A stretch of DNA of 64,000 bases from NCBI GenBank assembly GCA_032209605.1, contig JASFXZ010000005.1, forward strand, positions 21,254,905 to 21,318,904, given 5' to 3'. The stretch comes from Mactromeris polynyma (lineage: Eukaryota > Mollusca > Bivalvia > Venerida > Mactridae). Below are positions 13,001-25,800 of this stretch, piece by piece (position 1 is the stretch's first letter; each line of letters starts with the position of its first letter). The position numbers were made by a program, and so were the translations under genes. Under the pieces are notes generated by a model, which saw only the letters and a program-made list of their open reading frames with translations, was not told where the DNA came from and searched no databases.

Positions 13001-16000
13001 ACAACACATCTTTCCAAAGACTATGAATTTTCATACATTACCCCGATCAAAATAATCTCAAAATAAATCAAAATGGCATCCATTCTTGTTAAACAGTTCA
13101 ATAATACAATTTCAGGAGAATAACTCTAATCTAAAAAAATACTAAGTACCATTTTTTTACCATAATCTTGTACAGGAAAATCAGATTACATATTTAACAT
13201 ACTACATTAATTTACTAAATTTGTACATATATTTTTTACTACTGAAGGACAAATAGAGCAAGATTACTTTTTTCTCTTTCTTTCCAAAGTCAAGTCCTGG
13301 TGACCCTTTCTCCACTAACAAGCAGGAGATCCCTTTTGGCCCCTTTTCCCCTGTTCTACACATCACCACATAAACATCTGTATCACCTCCACCACTGATG
13401 AACATCTGAAGAAATTAATAGCAATAATTAGACAAATTAAAAGTAAATAAAAATATGAAATTAAACATACTAAACATGAAATACAAGGAGTAAAACAGTG
13501 AAATCTTATTTCCACACAGAATCAGTTAAAGAATAGCCTGTTTATACATGAATCATTGGTTTCCTGTCAGTGCAGTTGTATACACTGAAGAAAATATAAA
13601 CTTTTCTCTGTTGAACGAAAGTATGAGAAGGCTGCAGCAGAACTACATACATGTATGTGAAAGCATAACTCCATGGACTTACCTTAGTACCATTCAAATA
13701 GTAATAATCCCCATCTCTCTTTGCAGATAATGTTAAATTAGCAGCATCACTACCATTATCTGCAACATAAAATAGTACACATATAATATACAATCTAAAT
13801 ATGATGGGCTAGATTAAATAACATAAAATTTGCATTGAAATATATCAAGTGAGATAAAATCACATTTTTATTGCATTTTGTAAACTTATCAGCCAAGAAG
13901 ATGCAATGCTTGGCAAAGTCTTGCAGTGCATCATTTTAAACAAATTGTTCAATAGAATCATTAGAACATGACTGTTGATGACAGTTTCTTTACATAACAG
14001 ATTAAATTTCAGCAACAGAAATAGTATGCTAAATATTTGTATCAAAGTGAACAAAAAATAGTTTGAAAGGCATGAAGATTTTTCAAGGTAAACACCAGGA
14101 TAAAAAGTTGTGCTATTTAATGGTCACTACAGCAAGCACTTTAAGGCCAATGGCAAGTAAACTATACAGATAAATTGAGAAGACTGTAACCATGACACTA
14201 CAGTGAAACCTCTCCAAAGGGGCCCTCTCTCCAGCACCAACCTCTTTTCAACATCAGTATCATTTTTTCCTGTAGTAAGAACCTAGTTGGATATTTTTTC
14301 TGTAGTAAGAATCTATTTAGTCTCTCTAGAGTTGTGTCTCCTACAGGGTGTTGCCCTTCAGAGGTCGTATTATATTTTGTTGTTCATCAGTAATTTAAAC
14401 CACACTTTCCCTATCCCTATGGAGTGAAAATTCTACAGAGAAGTGGCATGAAACAAGAATTGTGAAGTAGGTAAAACTTACTTGGTTCTGTGAGACAATA
14501 TGAGGACAATACATCCATTGTTGCTAACTGTGGAACCCATTTACCTCTAAGTTCATCATTGCCAAATTCATCAATCATCCAAGTACACATACTACCAAAA
14601 TAAACAAATATTATTTATGAAACTGACTTACGAGCAAATCTAACATTATATAGAGCACTTATTGTGCCAGTCTGTCTAGATTTTATTAATAAAAAATCAT
14701 CATAATTTTCCAATATTTGAAAACTCTCCACCACATTAAATAAATAATAGTAATATGTATGAAGATAAGATAGATAGATTTATTTCAACATAAAATGTAC
14801 AATTTACATGACAATATAAAATTAAGACACACATTAGTAAAAACAATATGTATGAATTAATAAAGCCATATCAAGCAACATTAAATGGTGAGGATAACAC
14901 AAAAAAAGAGTTTAAGTAAAAACTACTATTCCATTGTAATTACATTTGCACAAGTATGAAATTCCAAACAAATATTTAATTCTGATTACATAACTAGCTA
15001 CAACTTTCAGAAGCATGATTTTTCCAAGAACTCACTTGTGTATGCTGATATAAGCTGTAGTACTGACACAACCTTGAGAGAGAGCTTCAAATATGATTGA
15101 TGCATCCACCCTTCCTAAACCAGTCCCTCCGTATTTCTCGGAACAATAAATAGCTCCAAAGCCAAGACTGGCTGCCTTTCTCATGACATCAACTGGAAAT
15201 GTTTCCTGAAAGCATAAATGTTTCAATGCTTTGTAGTACAATATCACTTTTCCATTATTGATTGATTCAAGGGGTGAAAATATCAAGTATAAATGAGTGT
15301 TTAATTCTTAAATTGTCTGTTAATTCATGCTATGTGACAATATTTATTTTGAAAATTTGTCATTGCCTCGTGCATTAAATTCTAGAATTTTGTTATAGAG
15401 AAGACTTTGAAATGATGGTTAATGCTGTACTGTGAGACAATATGAGGACAATACATCCATTGTTGCTAACTGTGCTACTGTAGTATACTAGTAATATGAT
15501 ACTAATAATCAGTACAAGAATATCATGATTATGGGTAATATTTAGTACTGATACAGTTACTAACACGCTGGTATCAGGCGCTATCAAATCAACATGTGTC
15601 TATTACCTCCAAATCCCATTTAGCCATGTTTGGTTGAAGCTCATTTTTGGCAAAATCTGTGGCAACACTTTGCATCTGCTTCTGATCTTCATTCAATCCA
15701 AGGCTTGCTGTAATAGAATATGTACTTAAATGGCAAATCATTCACCCTGAACTATACTTAAGGGTAGCTTAGGGGAGAAACAGATGACATATACATGTGT
15801 CATTCAGGTATATTTATACATTCTCTACTGATACTTGTGAAAAGGCTAAAAAAATTGTGACATTGTAAGAAAACAATTAGGCCATGTCAAATTTGAATTT
15901 TGTTAAGCGTCAACCTAAGTTCGCGAAACCTAGCTACCTATTAAAAAAAACACACAAACTCATAACAAAAAAACAAATATCCTCAGATAATAAGTGATGC

Positions 16001-16726
16001 ATAATTTTAGATATTGTAATGAAAGAAACATCATTTATAAAAACAAAACAAAATGGTTTGTTTCAAAACTAGATCTATACATAATCAATCTAATTTGAAG
16101 CTGACTAGTTTTCACACAAATTGACTAGTTTTCACAAAATAATCACATCGTTGTCGGATCTCAACTAAAATTGCCGTTGTCGAATCATGGACATCGAAAA
16201 TATTTGAAAATTTTGTTAAAATGTAGTAAATAGTATCATTTGTGCCAACTAATTAAACTATGTCAACTTTCAATCACATTCCTGTTGATTCCATGTAATG
16301 TCATGAACCTAGGCGCATGCGGACGCTTAACAAATTCCAATTTGGCATGGCCTTATTTCGATTTTATATAAGTTGAAAATTTTGTAAAAATGTAATAAAT
16401 ATTATAATTTGTGCCAACTTATTAAACTATGTCATCTTTCAATTACATTCCTGTTGATTCCGTGTAATGTAATGAAGAAGAAATGTGTTTGTCTAACAGA
16501 TGAATATTAGTAGTATCACCAATACACGCAAGCTATCCAAATATTATATCCGGACACTACCGCATTTGTGGAGGTCATAAGCTTTTAATTTTATCACGGA
16601 CTTTGTCAACTTACGATCAATGCAACTTCCTGATACCCAGAAATTACGCCTCGTGTCTTTTAACACATTCGCATTCTTCTTGAAGAAATGTCCAAACTTG
16701 GCAATCGACTGACAAACTTTTGCCAT
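10053..16726 (-). CDS. ACAD8: ACAD8, isobutyryl-CoA dehydrogenase (complete, 11 exons)
   Basis: Minus-strand exons are 16615-16726, 15607-15707, 15036-15205, 14482-14591, 13683-13759, 13268-13405, 12508-12643, 11904-12001, 11451-11603, 10754-10856 and 10053-10123. All junctions are GT-AG and in phase, giving 422 residues (human about 415). The ATG at 16724-16726 begins a basic, Arg/Lys-rich leader ([12 protein letters not shown]...) with no acidic residue before position 24, as expected of a mitochondrial presequence. Acyl-CoA dehydrogenase signatures are present: [40 protein letters not shown] and [24 protein letters not shown] contains the catalytic Glu at about residue 399. The product is an FAD enzyme of the matrix that oxidises isobutyryl-CoA to methacrylyl-CoA in valine catabolism, with electrons passed to ETF. 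The extended match (for example [11 protein letters not shown]) separates it from short-chain paralogues. It is head to head with ORC3. Confidence 0.97.
10552..10724. mobile_element. Family A MITE in ACAD8 intron 10
   Basis: The copy contains 'gaaacctcactcaaagac', 'cattttcactgttttg' and 'ggtggtcttattatcgaggt'. Its right terminus is degenerate ('ggttactatattg'). It ends about 30 bp from exon 10754-10856. Confidence 0.7.
12671..12802. mobile_element. Family A MITE in ACAD8 intron 6
   Basis: It carries 'aactggtcttaatattgagg', the same phrase repeated, 'aaaatggacttgaaaattg' and the right end 'gtgaagttttactg' followed by TA. The left end is truncated. It begins 28 bp from exon 12508-12643. Confidence 0.7.
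14201..14369. repeat. Degenerate MITE-like repeat in ACAD8 intron 4
   Basis: The stretch starts 'cagtgaaacctctccaaagg' and ends near 'cagaggtcgtatt'. The ends resemble weak inverted repeats of the CAGT class ('cctct' and 'agagg'), but the match is poor. Confidence 0.3.
15430..15474 (-). pseudogene. 45-bp perfect copy of ACAD8 exon 4 inside intron 2
   Basis: Positions 15430-15474 are identical to 14488-14532, which lie inside exon 4 and encode [14 protein letters not shown]. The copy sits in the intron between exon 15607-15707 and exon 15036-15205. It lacks adjacent splice sites of its own, so it is a partial exon duplicate rather than an alternative exon. Confidence 0.85.
15875..16358. mobile_element. 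Inverted-repeat element in ACAD8 intron 1
   Basis: The left end 'aattaggccatgtcaaat' to 'ttgttaagcgtc' is mirrored by 'gacgcttaacaaattccaat' to 'ggcatggccttattt' on the right, giving imperfect terminal repeats of about 37 bp. A further unit ('tttgtgccaactaattaaac' and following) at about 16218-16310 is repeated directly at about 16383-16478, across the right terminus. Confidence 0.65.
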
Positions 16727-16864
16727 CTTCTCTGACGAGTTGTTGTTGTTGTTGAAGAGTGGTTACGAATTGGAGGCGGGACGTAAGATATCTAGTCGGT
16801 TTTGAGGTTTCCATCACTGAAGAGTCAAGTCGCGCCACATTTGACATTTCGTACTTGACGAAAA
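16727..16864. promoter_or_regulatory. Shared ACAD8/ORC3 bidirectional promoter region
   Basis: Only 138 bp separate the divergent start codons of ACAD8 (minus) and ORC3 (plus), so both core promoters and both 5' UTRs must fit here or overlap the genes. No TATA box is visible. GGCGGGA at 16775-16781 and CGCGCC at 16831-16836 resemble E2F-type cores, which would suit a replication gene. Both words are short and could be chance. Confidence 0.65.
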
Positions 16865-19800
16865 ATGGCAACAGCAGGATCCGTATCTAAAGTGAGTATT
16901 ATGTGATAACATGCTACCACTGCGATGTAAAATGGAAGACGAATATTCCGTTTACATGCTGACTATTCAATTTCATAATTGTAATTGCTAACTTCACGTG
17001 TAATTGTATGGTGTCGGTGAGCTTTTACTTTCATTATTGTTAGGGCTCCTAGACACTTCGACCCCACGACACTATGACCCCTTACACCTCTCGACCCCTG
17101 TCGCCCTGATTTGGGTTTTGGGTTATCTTTTCTGTAAGATAGTTTTTTGGGTTATCTTTTCTGTAAGATAGTTTGAACCATCAAATATTAGAAAAAACAT
17201 TGGATTAACTTGCAACCGAAAGTCACAGGCTTGACAAGGTTGTATCTATGGCAGGGCGTAGCTGCCTATACGCGAGTACGCGACTGAATCCACATGATTC
17301 TGACAAAATGCACCAGATTGCTTCATTGTTTTCAAAACTTTCCGGGACCCCCCTAGCACAATTATGAATCCACATGAATAGAGGGCTAGCTACGCCCCTG
17401 TATGGAGTAAAGGGTTAAGGTACAGTAAAAACACTAGTACTATGTTACACAACTGGTAATTCATAACTGGGGATCACCTCCCACACTTTAGGTGGACGCT
17501 CGGCCACTGGTCTGTGTACTATTTAGGAAATTGCTCTTTCAGTCTTTGATAACAAATGATCTGTATAATATATGGCTTAAGTTAAAGTTTCCTACATAAA
17601 ATACATTTCCACTTTCAGGGCTGCTTTGTATTTAAAGGAAACAAGAAGAATGCAAACGTTGGTATGTATATCTTTCCAAATTTCAAAGTTATTTTTTAAC
17701 TGGGATGTGTCTGTATTGACAGCCACTGTGAGTTGGGGTGAAATTCCTCCTAAATCGTAATTTCCTCTGTTGTAAAATAAAAGAGGCTATTGTCTGATGA
17801 CATGTACCTAAATGCTTGATGGTGAACTATTTGAATACATGATTATATTCGGTCATATTCAGAATTTTCTTTAATTTATCCTTTCTCAAGCATTTTTTTT
17901 TATCATTTTATTATAGAAGATTATCTGCCAGATATGGGAAGAAAAACAGCTCATTTATGTCATGATGAATTTGTTCAGATGTGGGATTTTATTGATTTAC
18001 AAATACAGGTAGGTATGGAAAGATACATTGCTTGTGTACCATGACAAGTTAAACTAGCTACTGACTAATGAAAATGAATGGGTAACTTCACTACCAAATT
18101 GATATCCGCATAATGTCAGCATGTTCAGATTTCATGATTGTCCACATACGTACGGCCCTTTCCTCATGCAAATACTTTCGGGAGCATCAATCGGTACATT
18201 CTTGTTGGTATTTATAAACAGTAGTCAGTACACCCAGAGGGAGTATTGTACCAAATATGTCATTTTGCTTTTTTATCATGGAATATTAATTGCTTTTTTA
18301 AGCAAGAAATATGGGTTGTTATTTAGGATATTTTTCAATGGATAATATTTTTATAATTCATTATGCATTAAATAGATAGATGAGTTTGTGTTTACAACTT
18401 TTCTGTTATATTTCTTGTATAATTCTTACCCTTGTTTAACTTCGAAGTAGTTCATGGTAAGTTTTAAGGAATGCCGTTTTGACGATCTTAATGTGAGGAG
18501 AATGAGCCGGTAGTAATTTCTGTCTAACCTTTCAGGTATTGCAGTCTGATTTGAACAGTAACATATTTGAAGATCTGTTGAAGTTTACACAGACTTGCTA
18601 CGAGGGATTCAGTGTTGATGATCCAAGTAGTAAAAGAAGGAATGAGATACCTGCTGCGGCTCTAATAACTGGTAGATGCCTTTAATGTCTGCTTGTATGT
18701 TTAACTGTGTGCTGAGTAATTATTGATGTATGTATGCACTGTGCTGGTTATAAGATTGGTTTGTTGTCTGCAACATTGTCAATTTTAGCTGCACTGTATT
18801 TAAAATGATACCTGCTGATAATTAATGAAAGTACTAATAGGTTTACTTGAGATCAATGTCTGAAACATCAGGGAAACAACGTGTCCAGGAGTATAGGACA
18901 GACTCCTGCTCCCTAGGTGATTTTACAAATCCTGCCATGTGCAAAGAAAATTTCTTGGACTTCACAATTCTTGAATTAAGAATGAATACTGTTGGAAACC
19001 CAAGAAAGCAGTCATTAGAGTGATTGATTCAGGGGCGTAGATTCCTATAGGCTGTGTAGGCCAAGGCATACACTTTTTTTTTTAAATCGAAAAAATCAAC
19101 TAGCCAAAGCTGCAATAAGGTATTTAATGTTTAATGTGATTGTAAGCATATAAATTTTACTGGAACAAAATATACACCCAAACGTATCTCCGACGATCTA
19201 GCTACAAAAAAAAGTGTTGATGGGGACCATGCCCCCAGATCCCCCTAAACCTAGGCCTTCGTCCCTGATATTAGTAGTAAGAAATGATGTAACATGGATA
19301 GATATAAACTTGAAAAAAAAAATTATTTTGTCAATCATAATTATTATCCTGAGAAATTTTATTTGTAGGTGTGAACATGCCAGATCACAGCACTATGTTC
19401 AATAACCTTGTTGCTATGTTACATGACAGAGTAACTCCTCAGGTTGCTATATTGAAGTCCAAGGATTGTCAGAATGTGAAAAGTATATTGAGTAATACAC
19501 TCACTCAGCTACTAGGACATCAGTATCAGGTAAATGTTAGTGTTGAACACATCCACACACCTCAGTTCAATGGATTTGTTCAAAACCATGGTTACAGTTT
19601 TTCTTTCCCAAAGTGAGTTAAAACATTTTTTTTGCCAAACCCTCGGTATATCAATTTGACTCCAATCTCATTCTTAACATTGGAGTATTAAAGTTATAAA
19701 ATGAGTATAGCATATACATGCCTCTGTTAATCCATCGAAGCCATAATTTCCATACTTTGCTTACTCAATTACTGACTCATGTAATTTTCTCTAATTACAG

Positions 19801-22800
19801 TAAAACCTGTCTGTAAAGACCACCCATGGGAACAGCAAAATGTGGTCTTTGTTTACAGGTGGTCTCTATTAACAGATTAAATATCATTGAAAATGGTCTG
19901 ATGGGAGATAAAATTGGTGGTCTTTGCAGACAGGTTTTGCAATAGTGGTCTTTGTTCGCAGGTGGTCTTTAACACAGGTTTGACTGTAGATTCATGTGTT
20001 GTATGGAACAGCAAGTACTGTATGGGATGATAAATTGTGAAACTTTCTGCTAGAGGATAATATGCTTGGTTTACAAAGTCTATTTTTGGTGTAAATATAT
20101 TTCAGGACACTGAAGATGATGATGAAGAGACAGAATTGAATTGTAAAAAGCTTCCACTAACTCTTTCTGTACTTGTGAATGAGTACAAGAAAAGATACTC
20201 TGTAAGGATTGTCTACAATTATATAAAGCACTTATATTGAACATGCCTTTTATGTAGGGAATTACCCTGACTTGAAATTATTAGGAATACAGTCATTAAT
20301 GTATTGTTCCAGTATTTATTGTAATAACGTCGTGTTTTGAGGAACATGAAAAATCGGTCAATGGCGCTACCGGGATTCGAACCCTGGTCTACGGATTGCT
20401 GGTCCATTATGCTAACCACTACACCACAGTGACCTAACGTCATTTTCGTGTAAATTTAACTTTGAATATATAAAGTTGATGAAGGTTAACTACACTTTGG
20501 ACGAAGTACGAATTTTACATACGCCACACAAGCACTTAACACCAGCTGTAGTAATATTGAAATAATGTCATGTTTTGAGGAACACGAAAAATATTTTGCT
20601 TGAATTATGAATATGCATGCTAGTTCATGGGATAATATCAACACAAAATAGATCACTTGCTAGTAACACTTGGTTAACACAGGGGTGTCACTAATTTTTG
20701 AATTAGCAAGGAACTCATGAAAAGTAGGCCAGGGTCCAGGGGGTACTCACTTTAATTTTTTATCCGGGTGACGATGCTTTCGTTACCAGGTAACTTTACT
20801 GGCCAACGGCTCTCATTGACACCCCTGTTAACAATAATATATCTGAATTCTTGAGAACTCTCTCAATGCTATCAAGGCAAATTGCAATTGTATACAATAC
20901 TTGATTAATTATTGTATACTTCCCATACTGGAGAACTCTAGATTATACTCTCACTATATTTGTGTGAATTAATTTGAGTCAAGTTGCACACTCTAGAATA
21001 TTAGTTAACTAGGTGTATTCTGTGTAAAACTCATTCTTTATTCTTTTCTTGAATGTGTATCAGTCTTTGAACTAGTCCATAGTTACCTTTTGTCAACTTG
21101 TCTTAGGAGAAGCACCAATTGTCCATGGTTTATTTTGGGAAGATGATCTAGGAATAAAATTAAAGGATGAAGTGATTAATTAATCAACAAGTGCTGTATA
21201 TATAAACTGCCTGTGAGAGAAAAGCTTTGGCTTAATTGAACCAAAACTTTTTCTTCAAATTATATTGAACAAATTGGGAAAAGTATATACTTTTTGTCAT
21301 TGTGAATATAGCTGAATACAGCTATACTAACGGCTGAAAATAAACGCTGTTGTCAGTTATTGTTCACAAATAAATACACTGTCGATATTAAGATTTTGGT
21401 AAGTTTTTTTATAAATGTTTTAGTGCACACTTAAATAGAGGATCTTACATTCGTGCTTATTTGTTATTGTTTTTATGAAACGAGTCGACTGAAATAATAT
21501 GACGCGAGGCTCGTTTCAGTCGACGAGTTTCATAAAAACAATATCAAATAAGCACGAATGTAAGATTCTATTTATCACATAACACCATAAATAGATTGTT
21601 TTCAATCTTTAAATAGACCGATCTTTCTTCGTCCTCATAAACACAGTGACCGAAGTTCACCCCGAAGTTCTAATGCATACTTCCACTGTAAAAAGTAGTC
21701 CCTATCAATAACCTTTTGATTTTATACAAAATTAGCAACAAGGCACTTATAACATTTCATTTATCGAGATTTATTATCTTTCAACAATATTTTTAATAAA
21801 TGCCGAAATTCAGAACAATTGTAAACAATATGCTGTCATTTAAAGTGACGTCACATTGGCCATTTATGATGTCATAAGTGACGTCACACTGGCTATTTAT
21901 GTAACTAGTTACATATGATATTTATGTCACTGCTTTATGCCACTCCTGAAGTGCAAGTTATGTGATAAATCTATTTATCAGTGTATTAGAAGCATTATGT
22001 TTGGTTGCAGAATGCTAAAGCATTGTCATCACCTAAGAAACGGAAAATGTCGGAAGGAAAAGAAGCTGCTATGACAACATATCCACCAGTCGTCGTTGTG
22101 ATGGAAGATTTTGAAAACTTTGTTCCTAGAGTTGTTCAGGATTTGATTTTGATAGCAAGGTACAAACTCATTATTTTAAATCAGAAAATTGTCCTGTAAC
22201 ACTTGATGGTCTCAGTTGGTACCCATTGTCAGAAGTTGGTTTCCAGATTTGATAAATAGGTGATTAATTGCGTGAACATAAGCAATTTTATAATAAATTT
22301 GGGTATTTTTGGTAAATTTTGTCAAATTTTAGTAGCCAGATTGGAGTGTAATAGTCACTGGCTATGTTGATTGAATTAAGTCATTTGTATGATGCTTGTG
22401 TGCTTCAATCATTATTCTAAACTTACAGTATAACCTCAATAATACAACCACCCTTTGGACCCTAGAAAACTGGTCTTATATTGAGGCGGTCTTAATATTG
22501 AGGTTGAATAAAGAGCAAAATGGTGAAATGGACTTGAAGTGTGTTCTTATTTTCGAGGTGGTCTTATTACACTGCAATTCAGTTACAACACGATAGCCAT
22601 TATAATGCAATGTCGTCGTGGCTCCCGATTTTTCCATGAAAAATCCTAAAATTTGTTGCAGAGAAGAAAAAAATTCAAAATTGTATTTTTTCTGCAATTT
22701 GCTGTCTGCTCTTTCGCAAAATCACAATATTTACACAAATGTCACCTTCTAATGTTTTTCAACACATTCCATAAACATAAACATAATTTGACCTTAGATT

Positions 22801-25800
22801 GTGCTGAATCTATGACGTAACGGGGGTAGCTGATGCAGAGTCATCTAGACACACCCACGTTCAATTATTCTCCTTACCTTGACCAATTAGATGGGCATGT
22901 TTTTGAATCGACGCGTAGCACAATTTGATTACTGCTTTCACATTTTGCACACGTTGGACATGTGATCAGATGATGGTCAATTCTTTGAACTTGATGTGAT
23001 CATGCCGGTTAACCCAACAGTTGTTGCTGTTTTTCAAACGTGTAAACGTAAAAAGGCATGTACATTTTCTATGCAGTTCACACAGCCAAAATGTCGCGTT
23101 TCCATTGTTGTTGTTGTCGAAAGAATATGACCATATTTAAGCGTTGTTTTAAATAATTCATTATTTTATATATATAACCCCCCCCCCAATCGCGTTATAA
23201 TTAAGTTGCAGTGTATTGAGTGGTTGTTGTGTATCCTTTTGGTACAATATTACCTGATTTGTTTGATCATCTGAATGTTCAATGCAGCGGAACTGATATT
23301 ATGTCATGCTATAATCAATATATTTATCACTCTAATGTGTATGTTTATAATCAGCAAAATATTTTTGCTCTAAATTACAGTAAATGTATAAATGATCTAC
23401 CACTGGTATTTGTGTTTGGTATTGCTACCTCTGTATCAACTATACACAGACTTCTGCCTAACGAGGTCTCATCATTACTTTGTATGGAGAAATTTCAAGC
23501 ACCTGCCTCCTCGGAGTATCTATCACTGGTCATTAATCAGGTAAGGCCTGAAAAGTGTATAAACAAGTGACTGTTGTATGTTTTACCATTGACAGTAATT
23601 TTACGGCTTGGAATGCTGAATGTTACTAATAATGACCTCGGTCCCTTTTCAATTGTATGAAAAAAATAATAACATAATCTCTAACTACCTATGCTATTGT
23701 TTTTATGAATGTTGTAGGAAACAAGACAATTTTTGGGTCTAATGGTCATAATTCTGAAGTGATTAATGACAATCACTTGTCGATTGCATGCTCCAGTGTT
23801 TGTTTTTGTCAAATTAACTGACTTCTCAAATAATTTCGCTTAGGTCTGCTTTTTATTAAGACAAAATAGATGTGTTACTAAAGATTATCAGTGAATAAAC
23901 TACAGGCAGGAGTTGGGACATACTATAATGTATCTATATGACTTCTTTATTATAATTCAGTCACAGTACCAGGATTCCAGACACTGCTGGATAAATTGCC
24001 TGACATTCAGTGAAAGAAACAATTATTGTTTAACCAAAATAAAGTTTGTCTTACACTGAATTTGAATACAAGGTTCCTTGTTAACTTGCCAGACATTTAT
24101 TCAAGGGTGTTGCAAAACTACATGATCTGTTATACATTAGTCTGACATGTGAGGTGTTCCTGCATCTTATGAAGAGTCTGCAGTCAAATGTTTGACAGTA
24201 CATGGAATGTCAGTATATGTATTGATTTGTTGTTTTTCAGGTGTTAATATCGGCTAATTATCCATTCAAGCTTGGTCAAGGTGTCTTCCAATTACTGCTC
24301 GATATATTCTTGTTTCATGATTTCTCAGTACTGAATTATAATTCAACTCTCAGGGTATGTATTTTTATAAAACTTTATATCAGTTACTTTTAGTCAGTGC
24401 TTTCTTCAAAAGAAATGTTCAATGTTACTTATCTGTTTATATGAGTTGTCTATGTCTGCATTAAAAGACTCCAATATGTTTATTTGGCGATGAATGTATT
24501 TGTTTTTGCCAATTAATTTCTGAATTTAATAAAGTAACTGACAGTGTCATCACTAAGAACTGGTCCCTGGTTGAAATGGCATTTGGGCCAGATCCAGATT
24601 TGCAAAGGTTGCATTCTTTGATCCACAGACCCCCTAGCTGGCCGGTTACTTTTCTTTTGGGCCGGTTCAATTTAACTTATTGACAACACTATTAACTGTC
24701 TGTGGCATGTGTTGATGTCTAACTTTTGTTGAATTGAACTTTGATAGTAGCTGTTGTTGGCTGGCGTCACTTCATAAGTCTCTATCTATGAGATATATTT
24801 TGAAAATCATTGCTTTTTGGTCATGTGACCTTATAAGAATGAGTTTAAACTTTAACAAATCACTTTCATTGTTAGCTGAGAGGTATGTTTTCCCTTTCCA
24901 TGTTTGTTTGACCAGATGCAAATAAAGCGATGAATGGACAACTGCTTCTTTATTTGAAGATAGACCAGCTTGTTCTCCTCCACTCAAAGTGTTGTAGAGT
25001 GTATTTGAAGATAGTCCAGCTTGTTCTCCTCCACTCAAAGTGTTGTAGAGTGTATTTGAAGATAGTCCAGCTTGTTCTCCTCCACTCAAAGTGTTGTAGA
25101 GTGTATTAAGAATATCTCATGCCCTGTCTCTTGTATAATATGGTACGAAATATTGAAAAAGCAATATCCAAAGAGACATAGTTGAAAAGTTTTTTATGTT
25201 TTTATATTTTCATTAATTGCAGTGATCATTTACTTGCTATTGTAGTTGAACTAGTTAAAATACTGCTGTTTATATGTACATAAGGTAATCAAACTTCATG
25301 TTGTTTTTACAGTTTGCCATGTTGGACCATTTCACCAATCAGAAATCAAGTTTTCTCTGTTGCCCTGCTGATGAAGTTGAGCAGCTTGTCATGGAGATGG
25401 ATGAAAACTGTGTGGAGGAAGTAAGGCAACTTCAGTCATTTATGAGGTATGTCATATGTTTAAAGCATTTTCTAACAGTTGACAGTATAACATGGGGCTT
25501 AAGTCTGAACCATATACTGGCTATAACTTTCCAGAACTGGCAAAACATCAGGCATTGGTGTTCTCTTTCATTTTAGTGAAGTTTCTTATACAAAAAAAAA
25601 CAATTGTGTTATTTTGCTAAAACCTGTTGCTGCATGCACCCTCTTTGAAATGTCCTAAGGTTAAGAATCTGATAGCCTAACGTCCTGTACAAGTCTTTGT
25701 AGACCACTTAGATACTTATGATTTCAGATTTGTTGGTCTTTATAAACCAGTCTTTACACACATAGAAACTTATGATTTCAGATATGTTGAAGAATGCGAT

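Noticed and set aside
20358..20433. Possible tRNA gene on the minus strand
   Set aside because: It has A- and B-box-like words but is joined to a SINE body and its arms do not fold cleanly, so it is a SINE head.
24772..25089. 105-codon minus-strand ORF with a repeated 17-residue phrase
   Set aside because: It comes from a 51-bp intronic tandem repeat of three units, with no splice or homology support.
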